64,000 bases of DNA from CAVYXZ01 sp963772595 (lineage in GTDB: Bacteria; Chloroflexota; Anaerolineae; Aggregatilineales; Phototrophicaceae), in NCBI GenBank assembly GCA_963772595.1, contig CAVYXZ010000016.1:714812-778811 (forward strand), in the 5' to 3' direction. Both the position numbers and the translations under genes were made by a program. Positions within the stretch are counted from its first letter, which is position 1; each line of letters opens with the position of its first letter. Shown piece after piece: positions 9,780 to 18,322 of this stretch. The notes below the pieces were generated by a model. The model made no database searches and was not told where the DNA came from. It was given only the letters and a program-made list of their open reading frames with translations.

Positions 9780-12007
9780 CTTCGCGTCACCTGCTCGCGA
9801 GTATTCTGCTCGCCTACCTGATTCTGGCACTGCTCTACAGCGTGACTGTGCCCATTTTCGAAGCCTCTGACGAACTCTGGCACTACCCGATGGTGCAGCA
9901 CATCGCCACAACCAGCCAGCTTCCAGTTCAGGACCCTGGCACACCGACGCTGTGGCGACAGGAAGGCAGCCAGCCGCCGCTTTATTACATGGCCGCAGCC
10001 CTCTTGACCGCCGGCATCGACAGCAGCGATCTCGGCTACGTCCGGCGGCTCAATCCGCACGCCGATATCGGCCTCGTCCTGCCGGATGGCAACGCCAACA
10101 TGATCGTGCATCGCAGCACCGAAGCTTTCCCCTGGCAGGGGAGCGTTCTGGCGGTTCACATCGCGCGCTTTTTCTCCATTACGCTCGGCCTGGGCACCGT
10201 CTGGGTCAGCTATGCCCTTGCGCATGAGGTTTTCACGGATCAGCCGGTGATCTGGTTGGGCGCTGCCGCCCTCACCGCCTTCCTGCCGATGTTCCTGTTC
10301 ATCAGCGCCTCGGTCAACAACGACAATTTGTCCAATCTGACCGGTAACTTGCTGCTTCTGCTGCTGGTCCGGTTGGTCAAACGCGAGAGTCTTCCTCGAC
10401 CGCGCGACTGCGCGTTGATCGGCATCGTCGCCGGGGCCGGGATGCTCTCTAAACTGAGCCTCGGTTTCATGATTCCGCTGGTGGTCCTGACTCTGCTGGT
10501 GCTGAGCCTCCGCCTGCGTGACTGGCGGCCACTCGTCATCGGTGGTTTGATCTCTGGCACGCTGACGATCCTCATCGCGGGCTGGTGGTACCTGCGCAAC
10601 CAGCAGTTGTATGGCGATCCCACCGGCCTGAACGTCTTCCTCGACCTTGTCGGGCGGCGCGCGGTGCCCGCCAGCCTGGCCCAACTATGGACTGAACGAA
10701 ACAGCATCACACAGGCCTATTGGGGCTTCTTCGGCGGCATGAACGTCCCCATGCCTGCCGCACTGTATCAGATATTCAACCTGATCGGCGGAATCGGGCT
10801 GCTGGCCGCGCTGGCCTGGATCCTGTACCGGTTGCTGCGCCGTAGCGGCATCACATGGCCCATGATTCTGACGCTCGTTTGGCCGCTGCTGACCTTCGTC
10901 TCCTTCCTGCGCTGGACCGCAGAGACACCCGCATCGCAGGGACGGCTGCTCTTCCCGGCGCTGGCCGCGATCAGCCTGTGGATGGCCGCAGGGCTGGTCC
11001 TCTGGCTGCCACAGCGCTGGCGTCCACTGCTAATGAGCGCTGCCACCGGATATTTCGCCCTGGTCGCGTTGGTTGTGCCTTTTGCGGTCATACAACCTGC
11101 CTATACTCCCAACCTCACGTCTGCGCCGGAAACCAACGCTGACCTGACCTTTACCGAGCGAGAGGGTTCGGGTACGCTTACCCTAGTCTATGCTCAGGTC
11201 GAGACCGGCACCGTTCAGCCGGAACATTACATCCTGCTCGACACTGCCTGGACGATCAGCCAAGCGATGAGCCGCGATTGGAGTCTCTTTATCCACCTGC
11301 TCACGCCGGACGACGTGATTATCGGCCAGCGGGACGTCTACCCGGCGCAGGGTTTGCTGGCTGCATCGGACCTCAGCGCTGGGCAGCAGTGGCAGCAGCA
11401 AATCGCCGTCTGGGTGCCGCCGACCGCCTATGCACCCATGACACTGCGCGTCGAACTGGGCTGGTATGATCTGGCGACACGCGCCCGGCTGCACCTGGAC
11501 GATGGCAGTGATTCCACGATCCTGGGCAGCGTTAATGTGCAGCCGCGCCCCAGCGACCTGGATCTGCCCAACCCTATGAGCGTCAATTTCGGCGGTCAGA
11601 TCGAACTTCTCGGCTACAGCGTGAGCGATCTCAGCCCGGCAGCGGGCAGCAGCTTTGACGTACGTCTTTTCTGGCGCAGATTGGAGCCTATCACTAACGA
11701 CTACAAGGTCTTCGTCAACGTGCTCGATCCGCTAAGTCTAAGCAAATATGCCGCGTCGGACGCGATGCCGGTACAATGGACTCGTCCGACATCGTCCTGG
11801 CAGGAAGGTGAGATTATCGAGGACACGCACACTCTCACGGTTGACCCCAATGCGCCGCCGGAAACCTACGAGATCCAGTTGGGCCTGTACCAGGAAACGC
11901 CGGAAGGCTTCCCTCGCCTGAAGATCATCACGGCGGAGGGCGGCGAACCGGCAGATGTCCTCACGCTCACGCGCCTGCGTATCGCGCCCGCCGGGGAGGG
12001 GTCATGA
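9776..12007 (+). CDS. Polytopic GT-C-like membrane protein (GT39/DUF2142-like)
   Basis: This 743-residue protein starts with a hydrophobic helix (LLASILLAYLILALLYSV). An acidic loop with EASDELWHYP follows, which resembles the Asp/Glu-containing first periplasmic loop of GT-C enzymes. I see about ten membrane segments up to residue 440, then a large extracytoplasmic beta-rich domain of about 300 residues. GT-C proteins transfer sugars from polyprenyl-phosphate donors on the outer membrane face. The exact reaction cannot be assigned; the alternative is a DUF2142 protein of unknown activity. Starts by ATGA overlap with the GT4 gene and overlaps the next start likewise, so it is tightly coupled within the operon. 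Confidence 0.7.
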   Translation: MTSRHLLASILLAYLILALLYSVTVPIFEASDELWHYPMVQHIATTSQLPVQDPGTPTLWRQEGSQPPLYYMAAALLTAGIDSSDLGYVRRLNPHADIGLVLPDGNANMIVHRSTEAFPWQGSVLAVHIARFFSITLGLGTVWVSYALAHEVFTDQPVIWLGAAALTAFLPMFLFISASVNNDNLSNLTGNLLLLLLVRLVKRESLPRPRDCALIGIVAGAGMLSKLSLGFMIPLVVLTLLVLSLRLRDWRPLVIGGLISGTLTILIAGWWYLRNQQLYGDPTGLNVFLDLVGRRAVPASLAQLWTERNSITQAYWGFFGGMNVPMPAALYQIFNLIGGIGLLAALAWILYRLLRRSGITWPMILTLVWPLLTFVSFLRWTAETPASQGRLLFPALAAISLWMAAGLVLWLPQRWRPLLMSAATGYFALVALVVPFAVIQPAYTPNLTSAPETNADLTFTEREGSGTLTLVYAQVETGTVQPEHYILLDTAWTISQAMSRDWSLFIHLLTPDDVIIGQRDVYPAQGLLAASDLSAGQQWQQQIAVWVPPTAYAPMTLRVELGWYDLATRARLHLDDGSDSTILGSVNVQPRPSDLDLPNPMSVNFGGQIELLGYSVSDLSPAAGSSFDVRLFWRRLEPITNDYKVFVNVLDPLSLSKYAASDAMPVQWTRPTSSWQEGEIIEDTHTLTVDPNAPPETYEIQLGLYQETPEGFPRLKIITAEGGEPADVLTLTRLRIAPAGEGS

Positions 12008-14223
12008 CAACGCGAAGACAGGATCTGCTCGCCATCATGCTGCTGATCGCGCTGTGGCTGCTGTTTTTCTGGCGGCTGCTCACGCCCATGCTCTCCGATC
12101 ACGCGCGCCTCGTGCAGGGTGATTTCTCCGGCCAGTTCGTCGCCTTCGGGGCCTATCAATACGAGCGCTTTGCCGAAGGCCAGGTCCCGCTGTGGGACCC
12201 CTATAACAACAGCGGACTGCCCTTCATCGCTGATACGCAAGCTGCCGTCTTCTACCCGCCGCGCTTGCTGACCATTGCTCTGGCTAGTCTGGCGGGGGGC
12301 TGGAGCTACATCGCCCTCGAACTCGAAATGACGGCGCATGTCCTGCTGTACTCGCTCCTGCTCTACGTGCTCATCCGGCGCATGACGCTGGGGATGCCGG
12401 GCAGCGTTGTGGGTGGATTGATCGCCGCCGTGGTTGGCAGCTATGGCGGCTTCATGAGCGGCTATCCACAGCTTCAGCTTGCCGTCCTCGAAGCCGGAAT
12501 CTGGCTGCCGCTGGCGCTGCTGGGACTGGTCGAAGCCTTCCGCCGCGTGCCGCTGCGCTGGCCCTGGTTGTGCGTCACCGGCTTCGCGCTGGGACTCTCC
12601 TGGATGGCCGGGCATCCGCAGACCTCCTGGTTCCTGACCTACCTGCTGCTGGCCTACGCTGCCTTCCGGGTCTATACGTCCAAACAGCGCTGGGCCGTTT
12701 TCGCCGGCGCGGTCGTCCTTTTCGGCCTGATCGCTGTGGGCATGGCCGCCGTCCAACTGCTGCCGGGCCTGGAATACCTGCCGCGCACCGCGCGCACCGC
12801 CTTCAGCTTTGAGGCCAAAGGCAACGGATTTCCCTTCCAGGATCTGCTGCAAGTCCTCTTTCCCGGCCAACTCAGCCTCTTTTCACCGCTCTATATGGGC
12901 GTGAGCGCCTTCGCCCTGATTCTGCTGCTGCCCTGGCGCTGGCGCGAGGTCCCGGAAGGCCGCTTCTGGGGCGCGGTCGTGCTGCTCAGCCTGGGCCTGA
13001 GCTTCGGCGCGCACACGGTCATTTTTCAGGCCTTGTATAATCTGCTGCCTGGGCTGCGCTTTTTCCGGGGACAGGAGCGCGCGGCCTATCTGGTCGCCAG
13101 CGGACTCGCGCTGCTGGCCGGGTTGACAACCGTGCATCTCGCCAGCCGCACTGAGCCGATGCCCTCGCATTTGAAGCGCGTACTCCTGGCCCTGGTCGCG
13201 GCCTGCGCAGCCGGGATTCTGCTTGCGCCGAGCGGCTGGCAAAGTGAACGTCCCGACCAGAACCTGAACGTGGCCGTCTTCAGTACACTCATCGCCGTCG
13301 CAACCTATCTGATTCTGTCGCAGAGTCTCGACCATCCCGGCGATTCGCGTCCACGCTGGCTGCTGCTGAGCCTCATCGTCTTCGAATTGTTCTCAGTCAA
13401 CATGGGCGCCAATTACGATACCGAACAGCCGCGCCTCACGATGACACCGCCGCCGCTGGTGGCCCAGGCTCTGGCCGATACGGATACACCTTTCCGCGTC
13501 GATGGCTTTCGCGGCCTGGGCGAGAATTACGGCAGTCTCTATGACCTGATGGACATGCGCGGCATCAGCCCGCTGTTTATCGACAACGCCTACCAGTTGA
13601 TCGAACCCGAAAAGATCAATCCGCTGGCCTGGGAACTCTTCGCCGTGCGCTATGTCTACAGCGATTGGGAGCAGCTTCCGGTCCCCAGTCAGATCGTCGG
13701 CACCGGCGAGGACCGCCTGGGGCCGGTCAATCTGCACCGCCTGAGCGATCCACGCCCCTTTGCCACGCTCATCTATCAGGCGGAAATTATCCCTGGCGAC
13801 GATTTCGCCCGCGAACTGCTGCATGATCCCAACTACGACCCGCGTCACAGCATCATTCTCGACCAGGACCCTGACCTCGACCTACCCGCTGAGCCGCCCG
13901 ATTCTGGCAGCGTCAGCGTCACCAGCTTTGAACCGGAACACCTCAGCCTGAGCGTAGACACACCAGAAAACGCCCTGCTTTCGCTGGCACAGCCCGATTA
14001 TCCTGGCTGGACCGTGACCGTAGACGACGCCCCTGCCGTCCTGCTGCGCGCCTACACTGCCCTTAGCGCCGTCGCGGTTCCGGCAGGCCAACACCAGATC
14101 GAACTGCATTACGATCCGCTCAGCTACCGCATCGGCGCGATTCTCAGCCTACTCACCTGGCTGGGGCTTGCTATACTCGGCCTGTTCGTTATGGTTCGCA
14201 GCAGGAGACCGCATGGCAGCTAG
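12004..14223 (+). CDS. YfhO-family membrane protein
   Basis: The 739-residue sequence begins with a transmembrane helix. The first outer loop contains GDFSGQFVAFGAYQYERFAEGQVPLWDP and AAVFYPPRL, which is characteristic of the YfhO family. About twelve to thirteen membrane segments follow, with a C-terminal outer domain (LSLAQPDYPGWTVTVDD) and a last membrane helix. YfhO proteins in Gram-positives are GT-C-fold enzymes or flippase-like factors acting on glycosylated lipids or teichoic acids; the activity here is unknown. Its position between a GT-C-like protein and a Wzy-like ligase supports a part in surface polysaccharide or glycolipid modification. The next gene starts 11 bases before this stop. 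Confidence 0.82.
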   Translation: MTTRRQDLLAIMLLIALWLLFFWRLLTPMLSDHARLVQGDFSGQFVAFGAYQYERFAEGQVPLWDPYNNSGLPFIADTQAAVFYPPRLLTIALASLAGGWSYIALELEMTAHVLLYSLLLYVLIRRMTLGMPGSVVGGLIAAVVGSYGGFMSGYPQLQLAVLEAGIWLPLALLGLVEAFRRVPLRWPWLCVTGFALGLSWMAGHPQTSWFLTYLLLAYAAFRVYTSKQRWAVFAGAVVLFGLIAVGMAAVQLLPGLEYLPRTARTAFSFEAKGNGFPFQDLLQVLFPGQLSLFSPLYMGVSAFALILLLPWRWREVPEGRFWGAVVLLSLGLSFGAHTVIFQALYNLLPGLRFFRGQERAAYLVASGLALLAGLTTVHLASRTEPMPSHLKRVLLALVAACAAGILLAPSGWQSERPDQNLNVAVFSTLIAVATYLILSQSLDHPGDSRPRWLLLSLIVFELFSVNMGANYDTEQPRLTMTPPPLVAQALADTDTPFRVDGFRGLGENYGSLYDLMDMRGISPLFIDNAYQLIEPEKINPLAWELFAVRYVYSDWEQLPVPSQIVGTGEDRLGPVNLHRLSDPRPFATLIYQAEIIPGDDFARELLHDPNYDPRHSIILDQDPDLDLPAEPPDSGSVSVTSFEPEHLSLSVDTPENALLSLAQPDYPGWTVTVDDAPAVLLRAYTALSAVAVPAGQHQIELHYDPLSYRIGAILSLLTWLGLAILGLFVMVRSRRPHGS

Positions 14224-15690
14224 AGAATGGTACATCCAGCGCAGCGCCCGCACCCAGGCTATGTGCATTGGTCTGACGGTCGGCGTCCTGGGCGGCCTGA
14301 TCGGCCTGATGCTGGCTGCACTTGGCCCAATCATCACCTTTGGCGCGGTGCTCGGCCTACTGGCTGGTCTCTACATCCTGACCGACGTTCAGGCCGCGCT
14401 CTACGGCTTTCTGGTCACGCTTATTCTGCTGCCCTTCGGCACGCTGCCCTTCAAGGTGGTCATTACGCCAACCCTGCTGGATATGACCGCTGGCGTCTTC
14501 ATCATGGTCTATCTCTTGCAGTGGATGACCGGCCAGCGCCACCGCTTACAGTTGACTCCTGTCCACATCGTCATTGCGCTTTACACGCTCTGGCTGCTGC
14601 TGAGCTTCGCGCTGGGGATGCGCCATGCCGCGCCCACCCCCAACAAACTGCGCCAGTTCGCGGAGACTCTGCTCGCCATCAGCATGACCTTCATCCTGGT
14701 CGATCTCATCCGTGACCCGGCCACACTGCGCCGTGTGCTGCTCGCTGTGGTACTGCTCATCGGCGTCGAATTGGCCATTGCGATCTTCCTCTACGCCTTG
14801 CCGGACAGCCTGAGCGAGAGTTTGCTGGTCCGGCTTTCGCGCATTGGCTACCCGAACGGCGGAGTCATTCGCTACATTGAGGACGATCCTGCCCAAGCCG
14901 AACGGGCGATAGGCACGTCAGTAGACCCGAACGTGCTGGGCGGCACGCTGGCCGTTGGCGTCACCCTCATCGGCTCGCAGATTTTCGCCTCGAAGCCCGT
15001 GCTGCGCCGCCGCTGGCTGACCATTCTGCTCTTCGGCGTAGCGGCTGTTGCCCTGTTCCTGACCTTCTCGCGTGCCTCGATCCTGGGCATGGGAGCGGCC
15101 CTGTTCTTCATCGGAATCTTGCGCTACAGGCGTTATCTGCCCCTGCTCGTATTCGGCGTCCTCCTGGTCTTTCTGCTGCCTCAGACACAGCTTGTCGTCC
15201 AGCGATTCGTCCAGGCTTTCACCGCCAGGACCTCGCCACTCAGATGCGCCTGGGCGAATACAGCGACTCGTTTTATCTTATCAGCCAGTACCCGATCTTC
15301 GGCGTTGGCTTTACCGGCTCGCCGCGCATCGACATCTATCCCGATGTCGCCAGCATGTACCTTATTATCGCCAACCAGATCGGGCTGGTCGGGCTGGGGA
15401 TCTACCTCAGCATGATCGCAGCCGTGTTCATCTATGGAATGCGCGGCTGGCACTGGGCACGGCTCAACCCTGATCTAGATGCCATCCATCTCGGCGTTCA
15501 TGCTGCGCTGCTGGCGCTGGTCGTCAACGGAATCGCGGACATGTACTTCTTCCGCCTCGATTTCCAGGGGTCGATCAACATTCTCTGGCTGGTGATCGCC
15601 CTATCGCTCACCACCTCGCACCTCGCCCTACAGAATCAACCGTTGCCAAATCAAAACGCTTCAAGTAAGATCGTCCCTTCGTTATCCTAA
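14213..15690 (+). CDS. O-antigen ligase / Wzy-type polymerase (one frameshift)
   Basis: The ATG at 14213 has AGGAGA upstream and lies inside the 3' end of the yfhO-like gene. The protein has some twelve hydrophobic helices and the Wzy_C/WaaL signature region around GTSVDPNVLGGTLAVG and FLTFSRASILGMG. After a frame break at about 15225-15235 it continues with DSFYLISQYPIFGVGFTGSP and GLVGLGIYL. The Arg/His-containing outer loop ahead of the GxGxG segment is where these enzymes bind undecaprenyl-linked chains. The restored length is about 492 residues, slightly longer than average. It would polymerise or ligate the polysaccharide made by the preceding genes at the outer face of the membrane. 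Confidence 0.8.
15643..15671 (+). promoter_or_regulatory. Promoter for the rpsF-ssb-rpsR operon
   Basis: TTGCCA (15643-15648) and TAAGAT (15666-15671) are spaced by 17 bases, within the last codons of the upstream gene. The inferred start near 15678 leaves a leader of about 100 bases before rpsF, long enough for a control structure. Confidence 0.55.
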
Positions 15691-15712
15691 TCACATATCT
15701 TCTGGCTTTCCG

Positions 15713-15737
15713 CTTCAGCCCGCAGGCCACTGCGAAG
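15713..15737 (+). promoter_or_regulatory. Candidate S6:S18-binding leader hairpin
   Basis: In the rpsF leader, CTTC (15713-15716) pairs with GAAG (15734-15737) and GCAG (15722-15725) with CTGC (15730-15733). This leaves a GCCA loop and a one-sided AGCCC bulge at 15717-15721. Bacterial S6:S18 leader motifs place a C-rich CCG-containing bulge next to such a stem, and the complex uses it for autogenous repression. The match is structural and short; covariation has not been tested. Confidence 0.4.
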
Positions 15738-15778
15738 ACTGGGGCAATCCCGAGGAGAGGAGACAGATCACTTTTCCC

Positions 15779-16075
15779 ATGAAAAGAGCATACGAACTTG
15801 GATTCATCGTGCGCCTGGATACCGGCGGCGACGAAGCGATCAACGAGCAGGTGTCGCAGGTTCAGACGTGGATCGAAGCGGACGAACAAGGTCAGGTGAC
15901 TAAGATCGACCGTTGGGGCCGTCGCAAGCTGGAGTATGAAATCGACCGCGTGCGCGAAGGCTACTATATCTTCATCGAAGCCAACATCGACCCGGCAGGT
16001 CTGCCGGAACTTGAACGAAATCTCAAGCTGTCATCCAACATCCTGCGCTACCTGCTCATCCGTGCGGATGAATAG
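15779..16075 (+). CDS. rpsF: 30S ribosomal protein S6
   Basis: The 98-residue protein has the S6 ferredoxin-like fold pattern: MKRAYELGFIVR, IDRWGRRKLEYEIDR, GYYIFIEANIDP and the C-terminal ELERNLKLSSNILRYLLIR. The segment WGRRKLEYEI is nearly invariant in the family. It binds S18 and 16S rRNA in the platform of the small subunit. The start ATG follows a strong GAGGAGAGGAGA purine run. It heads an rpsF-ssb-rpsR operon, the standard bacterial order; rplI, often fourth, is absent and replaced by a parvulin gene. Confidence 0.96.
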   Translation: MKRAYELGFIVRLDTGGDEAINEQVSQVQTWIEADEQGQVTKIDRWGRRKLEYEIDRVREGYYIFIEANIDPAGLPELERNLKLSSNILRYLLIRADE

Positions 16076-16091
16076 CACTCAGGAGTAAGGC

Positions 16092-16481
16092 ATGGTGCGC
16101 GGCTTGAACAAGGTAATGATTATCGGTCTTGTGGGGCGCGACCCAGAAATGCGTTACACCCCGAATGGTCGCCCGGTCACGAATTTCAGCGTGGCGACCA
16201 CACGCGGCTGGACTTCCTCCGAAGGGGAACGCCGCGAAGAGACCGAATGGTTCAATGTCGTCGCCTGGGGCAATCTGGCCGAAATCTGCAAGACGCACCT
16301 GAGCAAAGGCCAACAGGTCTATGTCGAAGGCCGTTTGCAGACGCGCGGCTGGGAAGATGAAGATGGCAAGAAGCATTTTCGCACCGAATTAGTCGCCAGC
16401 GAGATGATCTTGCTAGGCGACCGGCGTTCGTCCGTCGATTTTATCGAAGGCGATAGTGGCGATGACGATTACGCCTTTTGA
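16092..16481 (+). CDS. ssb: Single-stranded DNA-binding protein
   Basis: The 129-residue OB-fold protein starts GLNKVMIIGLVGRDPEMRYTPNG. It has the SSB core VTNFSVATTRGW, EETEWFNVVAWGNLAEIC and KGQQVYVEGRLQTRGWED. The acidic C-terminal tip ends DDDYAF, a slight variation on the canonical DDDIPF that recruits repair and replication partners; the IP is replaced by YA. The linker between OB fold and tip is short. It lies 16 bases after rpsF with an AGGAG site, and is co-transcribed with the two ribosomal protein genes. Confidence 0.96.
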   Translation: MVRGLNKVMIIGLVGRDPEMRYTPNGRPVTNFSVATTRGWTSSEGERREETEWFNVVAWGNLAEICKTHLSKGQQVYVEGRLQTRGWEDEDGKKHFRTELVASEMILLGDRRSSVDFIEGDSGDDDYAF

Positions 16482-16501
16482 TCTTGAGGAGAGAGTAACC
16501 T

Positions 16502-16846
16502 GTGACGAATAGAGACACCGACGAAGAAGAACGCGACGACAATGAGGGCAATGACGGCGAAAGTGAAAGCCGGTCCAGCTCCCGGCGGCGCAATCCGCGT
16601 GATAGCCGTTCCAGAGGTCGGCCCCGTCCTCAGCGTCGGCGTACCCGGAAAACCGAATACTGCCCCAAAGGCAAATGCTTCGACTACAAAGATTTCGAAA
16701 CCCTGAAGCGTTATATCACTGAAACCGGCAAAATCCGCCCGCGTCGTCAAACCGGCAATTGTGCTCGCTGCCAGCGTGATCTGGCGCGGCAGATCAAACG
16801 TGCGCGTCATCTCGCGCTGCTGCCCTTTGTGGGCGACGACGAATAG
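16502..16846 (+). CDS. rpsR: 30S ribosomal protein S18 with acidic/Arg-rich N-terminal extension
   Basis: The C-terminal 65 residues are typical S18: YCPKGKCFDYKDFETLKRYITETGKI and ARQIKRARHLALLPFV. Four cysteines (CPKGKC and CARC) indicate a zinc-binding form of S18. The protein is 114 residues long because of a 45-residue N-terminal extension, first acidic (DEEERDDNEGND) and then Ser/Arg-rich, where most S18 are about 75 residues. The start is GTG, preceded by GAGGAGAGAG. No ATG lies between the GTG and the conserved domain, so the extension seems real. Confidence 0.94.
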   Translation: MTNRDTDEEERDDNEGNDGESESRSSSRRRNPRDSRSRGRPRPQRRRTRKTEYCPKGKCFDYKDFETLKRYITETGKIRPRRQTGNCARCQRDLARQIKRARHLALLPFVGDDE

Positions 16847-16878
16847 CGGAAGCATGAAATAGAGGCAGGCGCAGCATT

Positions 16879-18240
16879 ATGGCAAAGCGAAAGGGAACCT
16901 CCGGTCTTCCCAAACAACGGGGCAGCCAAGATACCGGTCGCCAGAGCCGCCAACGGAAATCCCGCAGCGAACGTGAAGCCGAAATTCAGCGTTACGTCCT
17001 GATCGGCAGCATCCTCGGCATCGGCTTGATCGTCTTCATCCTGGTCGCGGCAGTAGTCATACAACTGGTTATCACGCCGAATCAGGTGGTCGTCTCGGTC
17101 AATGGCGAAAGTATCAACGTTGCCCAGTTCGAGGAGCATGTTCGCCTCGAACGGGCACTGCTCAATGATCGAATCAATAACTATGCCGCGCTGGCGGCTG
17201 CCCAGGGCATCGACGTCAACCAGTTGACCGGCCAGGAGCCGCTGCGCACCTGGTTGTCCCTGATTCAGGTCTCGGATCAGCTGGGCCTCAAGGTCGTCAA
17301 CGACATGGTCGACGACAAACTGGTGCGCCAGGAGGCGGCGAAACTGGGCGTGACTGTCAGCGCCGACGATGTCGAGAAGCAGATCATGCAGGAATTGGGC
17401 TTCAACCCGGATGAACTGACGGCCCCGGCAGATGTGACACCGACGCCCACGTTCACACCGACCGTGACGCCCACGCCCTTTGTATCGCCAACTCCTTCGC
17501 CAACGCGCGCGCCAACTGCGACGCCTACGCTGGCACCGACGGTTGAATTGACGGCAGAAGCGACCCAGGAAGTGGAAGCGACTGAATCGCCCACCCCACC
17601 GCCGACGTTTACGCCCCTGCCGCCGACCGCTACACAGACGGTCGATCAACAACTGAACCAGTTCCAGCAGGTGCGAGAAAACTACTTCTCCAGCCTCATG
17701 GATACGGCCAAGGTAAGCCGGGAAACGGTCTACAACTACTTTGAATCGCTCGCCTACCGCAGTGCGGTCGCCGAGGCCCGCGCCGAACCGGGTAATGAGC
17801 TGCTCTACGTCAATGCACGCCACATTCTGGTCGGCACGCAGGAAGAGGCCGAAGACATCGTCGCGGCTCTGAACGCAGGCGAATCCTTTGCCGACCTCGC
17901 CAAAGCCAAGTCTACCGATACCGGCAGCGGCCAGAAAGGCGGCGAACTCGGCTGGGCCAGCGCGAGCCTCTATGTAGCACCCTTTGCCGACGCTGTGCGA
18001 GATGCAGAGATTGGCGCTATCATCGACCCGGTCCAGAGCGATTTTGGCTGGCATGTCATCCAGGTCCACGCCCGCGAAATGCGCGAGGTCAGCCAGACTG
18101 AACTCCAAAACGCCAGGGAACAGGAACTCAGCCGCTGGCTGCAAGACCAGCGAGACGCCGAAGGGGTTACTATCGACATCAACCCCATCTGGGCCGATCA
18201 CGTCCCCGATCAACCGGCTTTTGCGCCAACCTCAGGCTAG
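16879..18240 (+). CDS. Membrane-anchored parvulin-type peptidyl-prolyl isomerase (SurA/PrsA-like foldase)
   Basis: The 453-residue protein has a basic cytoplasmic N-terminus (about 40 residues) and one transmembrane helix (about 41-70). A SurA-like N domain starts at VNGESINVAQFEEHVR. It is interrupted by a Pro/Thr-rich insert of about 60 residues (near 185-250), and a C-terminal PPIC domain follows: VNARHILVGTQEEAEDIVAALNAG, FADLAKAKSTD, GGELGWASASLYVAPFADA and FGWHVIQV. It should assist folding of exported proteins on the outer face of the membrane. The low-complexity insert inside the chaperone domain is characteristic of the secreted proteins in this window. A terminator follows directly. 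Confidence 0.88.
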   Translation: MAKRKGTSGLPKQRGSQDTGRQSRQRKSRSEREAEIQRYVLIGSILGIGLIVFILVAAVVIQLVITPNQVVVSVNGESINVAQFEEHVRLERALLNDRINNYAALAAAQGIDVNQLTGQEPLRTWLSLIQVSDQLGLKVVNDMVDDKLVRQEAAKLGVTVSADDVEKQIMQELGFNPDELTAPADVTPTPTFTPTVTPTPFVSPTPSPTRAPTATPTLAPTVELTAEATQEVEATESPTPPPTFTPLPPTATQTVDQQLNQFQQVRENYFSSLMDTAKVSRETVYNYFESLAYRSAVAEARAEPGNELLYVNARHILVGTQEEAEDIVAALNAGESFADLAKAKSTDTGSGQKGGELGWASASLYVAPFADAVRDAEIGAIIDPVQSDFGWHVIQVHAREMREVSQTELQNAREQELSRWLQDQRDAEGVTIDINPIWADHVPDQPAFAPTSG

Positions 18241-18250
18241 CATAAAAGGA

Positions 18251-18284
18251 AGGCACCGCTCACCCTACGCGGTGCCTCTTTTCA
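18251..18284 (+). terminator. Rho-independent terminator of the rpsF operon
   Basis: A perfect 9-bp stem (AGGCACCGC, 18251-18259, with GCGGTGCCT, 18269-18277) is followed by CTTTTCA. It starts 11 bases after the parvulin stop codon. Confidence 0.85.
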
Positions 18285-18286
18285 CA

Positions 18287-18315
18287 TTGCTGCTGTTATA
18301 GCCCTGGGCTATAAT
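18287..18315 (+). promoter_or_regulatory. Promoter giving a leaderless fhaA-like mRNA
   Basis: TTGCTG (18287-18292) and a perfect TATAAT (18310-18315) are spaced by exactly 17 bases. Transcription would start near 18322-18323, which is the ATG that begins the DUF3662 domain. An upstream in-frame ATG at 18314 overlaps the -10 box and so cannot be in the transcript. There is no Shine-Dalgarno sequence. Confidence 0.75.
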
Positions 18316-18322
18316 GCCCGTG

